Assembly: GCF_002291425.1 (NCBI RefSeq)
Contig: NZ_CP014136.1
Coordinates: forward strand, 2,046,001-2,110,000
Direction of reading: 5' to 3'
Length of the DNA: 64,000 bases
From: Gibbsiella quercinecans
GTDB lineage: Bacteria > Pseudomonadota > Gammaproteobacteria > Enterobacterales > Enterobacteriaceae
The notes below the pieces were generated by a model. That model searched no databases. It had not been told where the DNA came from and saw only the letters and a list, made by a program, of their open reading frames with translations. Shown piece by piece: positions 21,809 through 31,405 of the stretch (position 1 is the stretch's first letter; every line of letters begins with the position of its first letter). Position numbers and translations under genes: made by a program.

Positions 21809-23675
21809 GCTCAAGGGCTGCCAGCGCAGCCTGTAAATCAACAGGTTGTAAAAGACCGCTCGGTGGTGATTTGACCAACTGCGGGCAAAGTCGTTCAACG
21901 TCGGCCAATAATTGTATCGCTTGAGACGTATTCCACTGCTCATGCTCGCTACCCAGGTGGCGGGCAAGCCAGCCAGAAAGCGCGGCGGGCGATATCTCTT
22001 CAGATTTGGCCAGATAGCCTAACAGTTCCGGTATCAGTTTTTGTAAATTTTGTTGGCGTAACGGTAAAGGTACCGCGCGCAGCGTCACACGCCCGTGTTC
22101 GGATTGCAGATCCAGCCCCATGGTCACCAGCAGTTGCTGATGGCGCGCGCATGCCGCCGCTTCCTCTTTATGCAGCGCCAGCTTGAGCGGAATCAACAAC
22201 GGCTGCGGTTTCAGCCCTTCGGCCGACGGGTTAAGCTGTGCCTGCCGCAGCCAGCGCTCGGCAACCGGCAGGCTAAGCAACGCCAACCGCTGGCGCTGTT
22301 CCAACACGGCATAGCACGGCGGGTGAATCATCAGCACGCGGCCGAAACTGTGCAGGCTGCCGGCCAGCGCGGCGGCTGGCACCGGCGCCACGGGTGGGAA
22401 CAACGGCTGCTTTGCCTGTGGTGGCGCAGGTTCAGCAGCAGCCTGCAGCAGCTTGCCGTACAGCTCCCCTTCGCGTTTTTGATAGCCGCCGCCGCTGGGG
22501 TAAGCCGGCTGCGGCGCACGCTCACGGGCGACGGGCGGTTTCGCTGCGGGCGAAGGCTCGCGGTGCGGCGCCGGCTGCGAGAAATGATTGCTCCCGGCGG
22601 CGACGCGGTTTTCCGGTTGCCAGACCGGCGCAGGCGATGCGCCGTCTTGCTGCGCCAACGGCAGTTGCGCCGTATCACCCGCCTGCTGCAAAACGGTAGT
22701 GACCGCCTGATAGATAAAATCATGCACCAGGCGCGCCTGATGGAAACGCACTTCGTGCTTGGCCGGATGCACATTCACATCAACCTGATGCGGATCCACC
22801 TCCAGATACAGCACATAGGCAGGCAGCTGTGCTTCCTGTAGTTGATCCTGATAAGCCTGGCGAATGGCGTGGTTGATCAGCCGATCGCGCATCATGCGGC
22901 CATTAACATAACTGTACTGCAACTCACCCAACTGGCGGGCGCCGCTGGGATCGGCCACCCAGCCGCGGATCGACAGCTCGCCGTGCTGCCAGGAAATCCG
23001 CAGCGCATGCTGCAAAAACGCGGCGCCGCAGATACTGCCCAAACGGCGCTCATGCTGGCTTTCATCCTTGGCCGCACGGTATTGGCGCATCAGTTTGCCA
23101 TTATGGCTCAGGTTGATCGCCACATCGAAGCGCGCCAGCGCAATGCGCCGCACCACTTCATCAATGTGGCCAAACTCGGTTTTCTCCGTGCGCATAAACT
23201 TGCGCCGCGCCGGGGTGTTGTAGAACAAATCCAGCACTTCAACCGTGCTGCCCTGCGGGTGCGCCGCCGGTTTCACCGTCACGGACTGATCGCGCCCTTC
23301 CGCATAAGCCTGCCAAGCCTCTTGCTGATCTTCAGTGCGCGACGTCAACGTCAGCCGGGCAACAGAACTGATACTGGCCAGCGCCTCGCCGCGGAACCCC
23401 AGGCTGACAATCGCTTCCAGATCGTCCAGTGAACTGATCTTGCTGGTTGCGTGGCGCGCCAGCGCCAGCGTCAGATCGGCCTTGCCGATGCCGCAGCCGT
23501 TATCGCGGATGCGGATCAGCTTGGCGCCGCCGCGCTCAATATCAATATCGATACGCGTAGCACCGGCATCCAGGCTGTTTTCCACCAGTTCCTTGACCAC
23601 CGACGCCGGCCGTTCAACCACTTCACCGGCGGCAATTTGGTTGGCAAGCTGTGGTGGCAGCACCTGGATCGGCAT
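21801..23675 (-). CDS. mutL: DNA mismatch repair protein MutL
   Basis: A 624-aa GHKL ATPase linking MutS recognition to MutH and UvrD. The N-terminal ATPase has catalytic E29 and Mg ligand N33 ([11 protein letters not shown]), [10 protein letters not shown] and the ATP lid region. A Pro/Ala/Gln-rich linker (about 345-430) leads to the C-terminal dimerisation domain. No endonuclease motif is expected or seen, in keeping with a MutH-using organism. Overlaps miaA. Confidence 0.97.
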   Translation of the reverse strand: MPIQVLPPQLANQIAAGEVVERPASVVKELVENSLDAGATRIDIDIERGGAKLIRIRDNGCGIGKADLTLALARHATSKISSLDDLEAIVSLGFRGEALASISSVARLTLTSRTEDQQEAWQAYAEGRDQSVTVKPAAHPQGSTVEVLDLFYNTPARRKFMRTEKTEFGHIDEVVRRIALARFDVAINLSHNGKLMRQYRAAKDESQHERRLGSICGAAFLQHALRISWQHGELSIRGWVADPSGARQLGELQYSYVNGRMMRDRLINHAIRQAYQDQLQEAQLPAYVLYLEVDPHQVDVNVHPAKHEVRFHQARLVHDFIYQAVTTVLQQAGDTAQLPLAQQDGASPAPVWQPENRVAAGSNHFSQPAPHREPSPAAKPPVARERAPQPAYPSGGGYQKREGELYGKLLQAAAEPAPPQAKQPLFPPVAPVPAAALAGSLHSFGRVLMIHPPCYAVLEQRQRLALLSLPVAERWLRQAQLNPSAEGLKPQPLLIPLKLALHKEEAAACARHQQLLVTMGLDLQSEHGRVTLRAVPLPLRQQNLQKLIPELLGYLAKSEEISPAALSGWLARHLGSEHEQWNTSQAIQLLADVERLCPQLVKSPPSGLLQPVDLQAALAALEHD

Positions 23676-23695
23676 ACGGGCTCCTTCGGTTAGCG

Positions 23696-25495
23696 CTAGG
23701 CTTGTGGGATGGTCAGCGTGCGATCGAGCGGCGCCACATCGGATTTCAGCCGGTTGGCGCTTTTCAGTTCGCTGACGCTGACACCATAATGCGCGGCAAT
23801 AGACGATAGCGTATCACCGCTCACAACTTTATGCCTGGTCGCTTTTGGCGCCCGGGCTTTTGCCGGCGCCGCCTTCGCCACGCTGGCGGCGGCATGCCCG
23901 GCCGGCACTTTCAGCCGTTGGCCCACCCACACGCCGTCTTTTTTCAGCGTGTTCAGATCGCGCAGGGCCGCCATGCTGGTGCCGTAACGCTCGGCGATAC
24001 CGGACAGGGTTTCAGCCCGCTGCACCACGTGAATCTGGGTCTTGCCGCTGTAACCTTCGCGTGGTTCGCTGGCCGCCGGTGCCGCAACAGGCTCGGGCTG
24101 GCTGACCGTAGTGATCGGGTTGCTAACCGCCGCTGAAGCCTCCAGCGGGCGGTTTTCCTCCTTTGGGTCGGCTTGTAGCGGGTGTGTCAGGAAGTAATTG
24201 CGCAGGCCGCGATAAATCGCCTGGGCTATTTTTTCCTGATACGCGCTACTGCCAAGCAGCCGCTCCTCCGAAGGATTACTGATAAAGCCGGTTTCCACCA
24301 GCAGGGAAGGAATATCCGGTGAGCGCAATACCCCCAGGCTGGCGGGCTGCGGGCGGCTCTTATGCAGCAGGCCGATGGTCTGCATTTCGCGCAGCACCTT
24401 GACCGCCACGTCATAACCAACGCGCTGCGAGTGGCCGAACTGCAAATCCAGCACCGCCTGGCTCAGGTACGGATCCGCCTGGCTGTTCGCCAGCAGATCG
24501 CCCGCGCCGCCGAGCAGTTCCGATTGTTTTTCATGTTGCTCTAGCCAGTTGGCCATTTCGCTGTTGGCGCGCCGGTTGTTCAGCACCCATACGGAGGCAC
24601 CGGTGGCGTTTTTGTTGGGCGCCGAGTCCGCATGGATGGAAACCAGCACGTTGGCCCCCTGCTTACGCGCAACGTCTGAACGCCCCATAACCGAAATAAA
24701 ATAGTCACCGTTGCGCGTCAAGACCGGTTTAAAGCGCGGATCGTCATCCAGCAGCGCTTGCAGGCGGCGGGCAACGGCAATGGTCACACTTTTTTCCTGC
24801 AGGCCGTTGGGCCCGATGGCGCCGGGATCTTGCCCGCCGTGGCCGGCATCGATCGCCACCACCACGCGGTTACCGGAACCGGCTGAAACCCGGCTGCTGC
24901 GCGGCGTACTGGATGTGGCAACGCCAGCAACCACCGGTTTATTCTTAAAGGGGTTGCTGCCGCTTGGCGCTTTCTGTGCCGGCCTGACCGGCTCACTCAC
25001 CACCGGGGCAGGCGTTGGCGTTGGCGCAGGCGTGAACACCGGGGCCGGGGCTGGCGCCTGGCGAACCACGCGGGTAGCGGGCGCGTTGCCTTCAGCCACA
25101 ATGGTAAACACCACGGTATAAACATCACCATTCTGGCGCGTGACCGCTCGGGTTTTAGCGCGCGCGGTCAGATCAAACACCAGCCTGACGCTTTGCGCAT
25201 CTTTCGGCTGGCTTGAGCGGATGCTTTTCACCAGGTTTTGGCCGCTAAAATTCAGCGGCAGGCCGCTGACCTTGCCGCTCTGATTCACGTCCAGCACCAC
25301 CCGATCCGGGCCATGCAACGGGAAAAAGGCATAAGCGGGCGGCCCGTTAAAGCTGACCGACACCGTCGCCTCACGCTTGGCGTTAGTGACATGAATATCT
25401 GATAACGAGGACGCCGCCTGCGCAGCCACAACGCTCAACGGCCCCAGCACAACAAGCAGGGCAATGGCGAATAATCTTCTTAACCCATACATCAT
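23696..25495 (-). CDS. amiB: N-acetylmuramoyl-L-alanine amidase AmiB with two LysM domains
   Basis: A 599-aa periplasmic zinc amidase that cleaves septal peptidoglycan, activated by EnvC and FtsEX. Signal peptide (1-28, ending VVAAQA), AMIN domain (about 32-135), Pro-rich linker, Amidase_3 catalytic domain (about 212-435, with [17 protein letters not shown] and [12 protein letters not shown]). Two LysM repeats then follow (about 490-535 and 555-598, [19 protein letters not shown] and [19 protein letters not shown]). E. coli AmiB is 445 aa with one LysM, so this form has a duplicated wall-binding module and a longer linker. Confidence 0.96.
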   Translation of the reverse strand: MMYGLRRLFAIALLVVLGPLSVVAAQAASSLSDIHVTNAKREATVSVSFNGPPAYAFFPLHGPDRVVLDVNQSGKVSGLPLNFSGQNLVKSIRSSQPKDAQSVRLVFDLTARAKTRAVTRQNGDVYTVVFTIVAEGNAPATRVVRQAPAPAPVFTPAPTPTPAPVVSEPVRPAQKAPSGSNPFKNKPVVAGVATSSTPRSSRVSAGSGNRVVVAIDAGHGGQDPGAIGPNGLQEKSVTIAVARRLQALLDDDPRFKPVLTRNGDYFISVMGRSDVARKQGANVLVSIHADSAPNKNATGASVWVLNNRRANSEMANWLEQHEKQSELLGGAGDLLANSQADPYLSQAVLDLQFGHSQRVGYDVAVKVLREMQTIGLLHKSRPQPASLGVLRSPDIPSLLVETGFISNPSEERLLGSSAYQEKIAQAIYRGLRNYFLTHPLQADPKEENRPLEASAAVSNPITTVSQPEPVAAPAASEPREGYSGKTQIHVVQRAETLSGIAERYGTSMAALRDLNTLKKDGVWVGQRLKVPAGHAAASVAKAAPAKARAPKATRHKVVSGDTLSSIAAHYGVSVSELKSANRLKSDVAPLDRTLTIPQA

Positions 25496-25502
25496 TGCGG
25501 CA

Positions 25503-25973
25503 TCATCCCTGTTTATTATGAATTCGGTCTAACAACTGGTGACCATAGGCAGAAAGCGCTTCAAGCTGTGCCTGGCGACCGGCGTCGACATAGTGCAGGT
25601 GTAATGCAAGATCGGGCGCCGGTAATACGCCTGCGCCCTGCTGCGGCCATTCCACCAGACAAATCGCATCCTGTGCGAAATAATCACGGATCCCCATAAA
25701 CTCCAGCTCCTCTGGATCGGCCAGGCGGTACAAATCGAAGTGATATACCGCAAAAGGGGTGAGCGCGTAAGGCTCCACCAAGGTGTAGGTCGGGCTTTTA
25801 ACATTGCCCTGGTGCCCTAACGCCTGCAGGAAACCACGGCTGAACGTGGTTTTACCGGCACCCAAATCACCATAAAGATAAATCACGCTGGCGCGATCGC
25901 ATGCGTTGGCCAACGCGGCCCCAAGTGCGACAGTTGCTGCCTCATCCGGCAAAGGTAGAACGAGTTCTTTCAT
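25503..25973 (-). CDS. tsaE: tRNA threonylcarbamoyladenosine biosynthesis ATPase TsaE
   Basis: A 156-aa ATPase that cycles the TsaB-TsaD complex in t6A37 synthesis. Walker A GDLGAGKT (35-42), switch-like [10 protein letters not shown] and the LVEWPQQG segment are present. The start overlaps the nnr stop by ATGA, and amiB follows 7 bp after. Confidence 0.97.
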   Translation of the reverse strand: MKELVLPLPDEAATVALGAALANACDRASVIYLYGDLGAGKTTFSRGFLQALGHQGNVKSPTYTLVEPYALTPFAVYHFDLYRLADPEELEFMGIRDYFAQDAICLVEWPQQGAGVLPAPDLALHLHYVDAGRQAQLEALSAYGHQLLDRIHNKQG

Positions 25974-27496
25974 TCGATAATATCTGTTATCAACTCGGGA
26001 TTAACGTAGTGAGGGATCTGCAGCAGCAAATCGGTTGCCAGTAGCCCCCTCGTTCCTTGTCTGCCAGCCACGCAATCGGCGGCAGCGCCGTGCACAACAC
26101 AACCTGCGCGAGCGGCATCATACAGCGGAATCTTCTGCGCCAGCAAACCGCTGATAATACCGGACAACACATCGCCCATGCCGCCAGACGCCATGCCGGC
26201 GTTGCCGACGTCAGCGATGGACATGGCGCCGTACTCATCGGCAATCAGCGTACCGGCACCCTTCAACAGCGCCACGCCGCCATACTGTTCCACCAGGCGT
26301 TGCACCGAAAGTAAGCGATCACTCTCAATGTCGGCGATGCTGCAGCCCAAGAGCCTTGCCGCTTCGCCAGGGTGCGGTGTTATCACGCGATTCTGCCGCT
26401 TCTCAGGATTTAATGCCAGTAAGTTCAGCGCATCCGCATCCCACAACGCAGGTTTATCGCTGGATTGCACGATTTTCAGTGCATTCTTACCCCATGCCCC
26501 CTGGCCCAGGCCTGGCCCGATCGCCACAACGTCCGCCCATGCTACCGCCTGCTGCAGCGAATCATCCGTTAACCGCTGCACCATCAGCTCCGGGCGCGCC
26601 GTTAACAGCGGCGCCACATGCTCAATGTGAGTAAGCACTCGCACCAAGCCGGCGCCACTTCGCAACGCGGCTTCTGCCGCCATGCGTATCGCCCCGCCAA
26701 AGCCGAGATCGCCGCCGACAAGCAACAAACGGCCATGCTCACCCTTGTGGGAACAGGGGCGGCGCGGGTGGAGCCAGCGGGTTAAATCCCGAGCGGTGAT
26801 ACGCTGGATTGCCGCCGGTTGTTGCGCCAGCCAGGCCGTTAACCCCAGCGAACCGTAATGAAGTTGCCCAACCCAATCGCGGGCCTGCCCGGTAAGCAAC
26901 CCCGGCTTGAGGGCAATAAAGGTGATGGTATGGGCCGCGCGGATCACCGCCCCCGGCGCCGCGCCGCTTTCCGCCAGCAGGCCAGAGGGAATATCCAGCG
27001 CCACCACCGGCGCCGAAGCCCGGTTGGCGGCCTCAATGAGGGCGTCATAAGGCGCGCGCGGCGCGGCCGCCAGGCCGGTGCCCAGCAAGCCGTCAATAAT
27101 CAGATCGATATCGGCAGGCCACGGGCTGCCGGCGAGGTGGATCTCGCCGCCATCGGCCTGCCAGGCCTGGCGCGCCGAGGTGGCTTCCGGCGGTAAAGGG
27201 CGGCTGCCGTCGCAGGCGATCAGCGTCACCTTAATGCCGGCCGCGTCGGCAAGGCGCGCCACCACATAGCCGTCGCCGCCGTTGTTGCCGTGGCCGCACA
27301 GGATCAGCCAATGCCGGGCGGCCGGATAGGCATCGCGCGCCAGAGCATAGGCGGCCTGGCCGGCACGCTGCATCAGATCATAGAGGGTAATGCCCAGCCA
27401 GGCAGCCGCCTTGGGTTCCGCGCGCCGCAACCAGTCTGCTGGCCAGACAGAGTGTGGTAGACTGTTATCGTATGGTTTCTCATTGTGATTCGTCAT
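25970..27496 (-). CDS. nnr: Bifunctional NAD(P)HX repair enzyme Nnr
   Basis: Fusion of NAD(P)HX epimerase (YjeF N-terminal domain, about 10-215, [17 protein letters not shown]) and ADP-dependent NAD(P)HX dehydratase (about 230-500, [13 protein letters not shown] and [15 protein letters not shown]). It repairs hydrated nicotinamide cofactors. The ATG at 27496 (MTNHNEKPY) gives 508 aa and follows AGGGGAT; a further upstream in-frame ATG at 27517 is possible. Its start codon interlocks with that of queG on the other strand. Confidence 0.95.
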   Translation of the reverse strand: MTNHNEKPYDNSLPHSVWPADWLRRAEPKAAAWLGITLYDLMQRAGQAAYALARDAYPAARHWLILCGHGNNGGDGYVVARLADAAGIKVTLIACDGSRPLPPEATSARQAWQADGGEIHLAGSPWPADIDLIIDGLLGTGLAAAPRAPYDALIEAANRASAPVVALDIPSGLLAESGAAPGAVIRAAHTITFIALKPGLLTGQARDWVGQLHYGSLGLTAWLAQQPAAIQRITARDLTRWLHPRRPCSHKGEHGRLLLVGGDLGFGGAIRMAAEAALRSGAGLVRVLTHIEHVAPLLTARPELMVQRLTDDSLQQAVAWADVVAIGPGLGQGAWGKNALKIVQSSDKPALWDADALNLLALNPEKRQNRVITPHPGEAARLLGCSIADIESDRLLSVQRLVEQYGGVALLKGAGTLIADEYGAMSIADVGNAGMASGGMGDVLSGIISGLLAQKIPLYDAARAGCVVHGAAADCVAGRQGTRGLLATDLLLQIPHYVNPELITDIIE

Positions 27497-28634
27497 GACC
27501 AATCCCCTTGATCTCAATCAACTCGCCCAACATATCAAGCAATGGGGGCAATCGCTAGGATTCCAGCAGGTTGGCATCTGCGATACCGATCTCAGCGCCG
27601 AAGAACCCAAATTGCAGGCGTGGCTGGACAAGCAGTATCACGGCGAGATGGAATGGATGGCGCGCCATGGCATGCTGCGTGCCCGCCCACATGAGCTGCT
27701 GCCCGGCACGCTGCGGGTGATCAGCGTGCGGATGAACTACCTGCCGGCCAAGGCGGCTTTCGCCAGCACCCTACGCAACCCCGAGCTGGGGTATGTCAGC
27801 CGCTACGCGCTTGGCCGCGACTATCACAAACTTTTGCGGCAGCGGCTGAAGAAGCTGGGTGAGCAGATCAAAGCCTACTGCGGTGAACTGAATTTCCGCC
27901 CCTTTGTGGATTCCGCACCGGTTATGGAGCGGGCTTTGGCCGCCAAATCCGGTATTGGATGGATTGGCAAGCACTCACTTATATTAAACCGTGAAGCCGG
28001 CTCTTGGTTCTTCCTCGGCGAGTTGCTGATCGATCTGCCGCTGCCTGTCGATCGGCCGCAGCAAGAGCAGTGCGGGCGCTGCGTCGCCTGTATCACCACC
28101 TGCCCAACCGGTGCCATCGTAGCCCCCTACACCGTCGATGCCCGGCGCTGCATCTCTTACCTGACCATTGAGTTAGAAGGCGTTATCCCGCTTGAGTTCC
28201 GCCCGTTACTGGGTAACCGGATCTATGGCTGTGATGACTGCCAGTTGATTTGCCCGTGGAACCGCTTTTCCCAGCTCACGGATGAGGATGACTTCAGCCC
28301 GCGCGCCGCGCTGCATGCTCCCGAATTGGTTGAGCTGTTCGGTTGGAGCGAAGAGAAGTTCCTGCGCATCACGGAAGGCTCCGCCATCCGGCGCATTGGC
28401 CACCTGCGCTGGCTGCGCAACATTGCGGTAGCGCTCGGCAATGCGCCCTATTTGGACAGCGCCGTTCTGGCCCTGCGCGCACGGCAAGGGGAAAGCGCCA
28501 TGTTGGATGAGCATATCGCCTGGGCGTTGGAACAACAGTTGGCACGGCGTGCCGAACAGGGAATTGCCGTATTGACCACGCAGAAAAAACGCCTTATCCG
28601 CGCCGTTGAAAAAGGATTGCCGAGAGATGCCTGA
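27495..28634 (+). CDS. queG: Epoxyqueuosine reductase QueG
   Basis: A 379-aa cobalamin-dependent enzyme that makes queuosine from epoxyqueuosine at the wobble base of GUN tRNAs. Two ferredoxin-type [4Fe-4S] motifs (CGRCVACITTCPTGAI and CDDCQLICPWN) and the C-terminal HEAT-like EGSAIRRIGHLRWLRN segment are conserved. Length equals E. coli QueG. The start shares the tetranucleotide CATG with the nnr start. Confidence 0.97.
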   Translation: MTNPLDLNQLAQHIKQWGQSLGFQQVGICDTDLSAEEPKLQAWLDKQYHGEMEWMARHGMLRARPHELLPGTLRVISVRMNYLPAKAAFASTLRNPELGYVSRYALGRDYHKLLRQRLKKLGEQIKAYCGELNFRPFVDSAPVMERALAAKSGIGWIGKHSLILNREAGSWFFLGELLIDLPLPVDRPQQEQCGRCVACITTCPTGAIVAPYTVDARRCISYLTIELEGVIPLEFRPLLGNRIYGCDDCQLICPWNRFSQLTDEDDFSPRAALHAPELVELFGWSEEKFLRITEGSAIRRIGHLRWLRNIAVALGNAPYLDSAVLALRARQGESAMLDEHIAWALEQQLARRAEQGIAVLTTQKKRLIRAVEKGLPRDA

Positions 28635-28898
28635 AACGGGTTTTATCCCCCGGTATTCCCCCCGCTCGCTCAGCCTGTGGACTTGTGCATAAAAATAAAA
28701 ATGCCTTGTCTTTCAACTGCAACAAAAAGAGCAAGCGATCGGCATAACGTTTTTCAATAAAAAAATATACATATTTATCAATAAATTACATATTTTTCTT
28801 TATTTGCTGCATGAGTCCAGGCCGGCCGCGGCATTCGCACAAGCTGTGGATAACTCTGTTCACAACATTTTTGAGGGATAAATAGAAAGGCGAAATAA

Positions 28899-28924
28899 CC
28901 ATCTTGGCTCTGTTAGCCAAATGG
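28899..28924 (-). terminator. Hairpin downstream of tRNA-Gly
   Basis: A bulged stem (CCAT plus TTGGCT pairing with AGCCAA plus ATGG) around a 5-nt loop, 20 bp past the tRNA 3' end. There is only a weak T-run, so it may be a processing hairpin. The rest of the 28635-28943 gap is AT-rich with no gene that I can see. Confidence 0.4.
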
Positions 28925-28943
28925 ATTTTCTTTGGAGAGAAAT

Positions 28944-29019
28944 TGGAGCGGGAAACGAGGCTCGAACTCGCGACCTCAACCTTGGCAAGGTTGCGCTCTA
29001 CCAACTGAGCTATTCCCGC
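28944..29019 (-). tRNA. glyV: tRNA-Gly (GCC anticodon)
   Basis: On the minus strand the 76-nt sequence starts GCGGGAATAGCTCAGTTGG, has anticodon loop TTGCCAA (anticodon GCC), T loop GTTCGAG and ends with encoded TCCA. All four stems pair. It is almost identical to E. coli glyV/X/Y, which also lie beside queG, though there in three copies. The symbol is by position and sequence only. Confidence 0.95.
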
Positions 29020-29257
29020 GTCGCATTGGGTGTAAAACCCGAAAAAACCGTTAATGCTATAACAGCACTACGTTGAAAGCGTAGTAAGGATTGTTGCTGC
29101 CATACATAACACACTGATAACAAACAACTTCCCTAGCCCCATCGTCTGGAGCGAGCGCAATTATGTACTGGCCGCTGCCTGATGGCAAGATCTTTATGCG
29201 ATAAATCACGCCAAGCGCTCAAAGTTCAACCAGGCACCCGCACCAGGGCACTGCCCA

Positions 29258-30558
29258 TGTATGAACCGGGCACATAGGTTACAGATCTGACCAGCCTCAT
29301 AGGTAACGCATTTATTCTTTAATCAGCCCGGATTATACGATGGTTCTGTCTATCGTACCGGGCCAATACCAACTCCCCGAACCCTATTTCGTCCGTGTCA
29401 TCGTCAACTTCTTTCATCCACACCCATTCATACCTGAGGGCCTCCGATAGGAAGATTCGTCGGCCGTTGAACCATAAATCACCTTTCACTTCCACACGCA
29501 GTAACTTCGCCCCCTTTGGTACCGGCATCTCCTTTTGTGCCCCAGTATAAATCCGGGGGGAAGGACACCAGACTGATTGGGGCGTTTTTCCTCCCAGAGC
29601 CTTATGTGGCCGAACTTCATTAAATTCTTTTCTCCATGTGTTTAGCCATGTCTGTTGTTCCTCCAGAGAGGCAAATTTATGACACTGTTTCATTCCCTCT
29701 TTCATTGTTCTGTGCATTCTTTCATGACGTCCATTCTCTGTCGGTTTCCCTGGGCGAATTCGCTCGGGAGTAACACCACATTTGATTAGCCAGATAGACA
29801 TCTGGCTTAATCCCCACAGCCCGGCACCGGCAAAAGGTGGACCGTTATCGGTGCGTAGAACCTGGGGCAAACCACATTCGTGGAAGACTCGCTCGAGGCA
29901 GGGAATGACAAATTTCCCATCGGGTAAATACGTGGCATCACAGGCAAGTACCATTCTGCTGTAGTTATCCGTCAGTGTGAAAGGATGACACCAACGTCCG
30001 GTTGTATGGGTGAACTTGCCTTTGAAATCCGCGCTCCAGACATCATTTGGCTGGTTTATCTTATGGAGCACATAAGACCGTTTGGGTTTGTATTTCAATC
30101 GATTACGTTTTTTTGTCAGGCCATGGATCTTAAATATGCCCCCAATAGTACTGGCAGCGGGCACATCCGAAACATCCATATTCAAAAGTAATTGTCTTAT
30201 CTTTTCCGGGCCCCATGTAGGGTGCTGCTGTTTCTTCTCAAGAAGCAATTCCACCGTTGGCAGCGGTATGGAAAGTTGATGATGGCGAGCTCGGGAATGG
30301 TCAGAAAGAGAGGAAATATCATCAGGAGAAAATCGGGACAGCCACTTATAGCCAGTTTTGCGACTAATGTTGAAACGGCGGCATAGCTCAGCGACAGAAG
30401 TATCGCCCTTCAGACAAGCGGTGACAAATTGCAAACGTTGCATGGTAACACTCTCAGGCCAAGGCACAGTAAACCTCCCTATCTCGTTAACTGTGCCAGT
30501 TATAACCTGTTACCCATGTGCCCGGTGTAAAGTGTTACCCATGTGCCCGGTTCATACA
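29258..30558 (-). mobile_element. IS481-family-type insertion sequence, complete
   Basis: A 1301-bp element. The terminal inverted repeats start TGTATGAACCGGGCACATA at the left and, on the other strand at the right end, TGTATGAACCGGGCACATG. A 4-bp direct repeat CCCA flanks it (29254-29257 and 30559-30562). Each end carries a second, internal copy of the terminal motif exactly 25 bp inward (left 29273-29282 and 29298-29307; right 30509-30525 and 30534-30550). One transposase gene fills it. Confidence 0.9.
29319..30467 (-). CDS. IS481-type DDE transposase
   Basis: A 382-aa transposase. It has an N-terminal helix-turn-helix (VAELCRRFNISRKTGYKWLSR, about 24-45), a second HTH-like region, then the rve integrase core with D (WSADFKGKF), D (LRTDNGPPF) and E (NGRHERMHRTMK) in the right order and spacing. 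The frame is full length, so the element is probably active or recently active. It sits inside intact terminal repeats. Confidence 0.92.
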   Translation of the reverse strand: MPWPESVTMQRLQFVTACLKGDTSVAELCRRFNISRKTGYKWLSRFSPDDISSLSDHSRARHHQLSIPLPTVELLLEKKQQHPTWGPEKIRQLLLNMDVSDVPAASTIGGIFKIHGLTKKRNRLKYKPKRSYVLHKINQPNDVWSADFKGKFTHTTGRWCHPFTLTDNYSRMVLACDATYLPDGKFVIPCLERVFHECGLPQVLRTDNGPPFAGAGLWGLSQMSIWLIKCGVTPERIRPGKPTENGRHERMHRTMKEGMKQCHKFASLEEQQTWLNTWRKEFNEVRPHKALGGKTPQSVWCPSPRIYTGAQKEMPVPKGAKLLRVEVKGDLWFNGRRIFLSEALRYEWVWMKEVDDDTDEIGFGELVLARYDRQNHRIIRAD

Positions 30559-30947
30559 CCCACCCTATGCTTTCCGCCTGGCCAATTACCGCAGAGAGCC
30601 GGAAGGGGATGAGGCCGTAACTGTTCAAGGCATATTTAGGGGCAATAAGCGCGCAATCAAAAAAAGCGTGCAATACGCACACACCTCATAATAATATCAA
30701 CAAAAACTAAACCAACATCATTTATTTTATTGCTAATGAATAATCTTACCGCAGCAACGTTTAGCAGTATCCTTCAATAAATACCCCGGCACACAGCGCA
30801 AGCTCATGAATAATTATTTTACGCAGTAACAAATCACACCATATATTTTCCTGCATATAACAATGGGTTCACAACAAATGAGCCGCACTACCGGATATGA
30901 CAATCCTTACATACAGTTACTAATACAGCGTTTTTTATGTTGCCGTT

Positions 30948-30966
30948 GATAATGATGCTCAATACC
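30948..30966 (+). promoter_or_regulatory. Fur box upstream of feoABC
   Basis: GATAATGATGCTCAATACC matches 15 of 19 positions of the Fur consensus, including the first nine in a row. It lies 129 bp upstream of feoA. The rest of the 30559-31095 gap is AT-rich promoter DNA without a gene. A TTGAAT...TATTAA pair (31050-31079) could be a promoter, but it would leave a very short leader. Confidence 0.7.
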
Positions 30967-31095
30967 ATTTAACCTAACGAGAATAAAAAGTGTTCTCTGT
31001 GGCTGCCTGGGCTATTTCATTTCACACGCAATCATTATTGCCGCCAGGCTTGAATAAAATATGCCATATGACGTATTAATCAGTTAAGGAAGAAC

Positions 31096-31320
31096 ATGAT
31101 TATTGCAATTAACAAACCCTATAAAGTTATTGGGTTCACCAGCGAGATAAGCCCGGCCTATCGGCAAAAGTTATTGTCCCTCGGTATATTGCCGGGTTCA
31201 TCCATTGAGATTGTACGTATTGCGCCACTGGGGGATCCGGTAGAAATTAAAGCACGCTCGGTCAACCTGGTATTACGCAAAAAAGATTTGGCGCTGCTGC
31301 AGCTGGACGATCGTTCGTAA
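31096..31320 (+). CDS. feoA: Ferrous iron transport protein FeoA
   Basis: A 74-aa SH3-like cytosolic protein needed for FeoB-driven Fe(II) uptake. The fold segment [27 protein letters not shown] matches the family. The start follows AAGGAAG. 85 bp upstream of feoB. Confidence 0.95.
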   Translation: MIIAINKPYKVIGFTSEISPAYRQKLLSLGILPGSSIEIVRIAPLGDPVEIKARSVNLVLRKKDLALLQLDDRS

Positions 31321-31405
31321 CGCCTTAAGCCGCCATAACGCTTTGTGCTCGTATGCAGCCCTCTCATGGCTGAACGACTGACTGAATGATGAAAGAATTT
31401 ATCTA

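Noticed and set aside
28845-28853. Perfect DnaA box TGTGGATAA near the tRNA-Gly gene
   Set aside because: A single 9-mer is expected about once by chance in a window of this size; no cluster of boxes or AT-rich unwinding region accompanies it.
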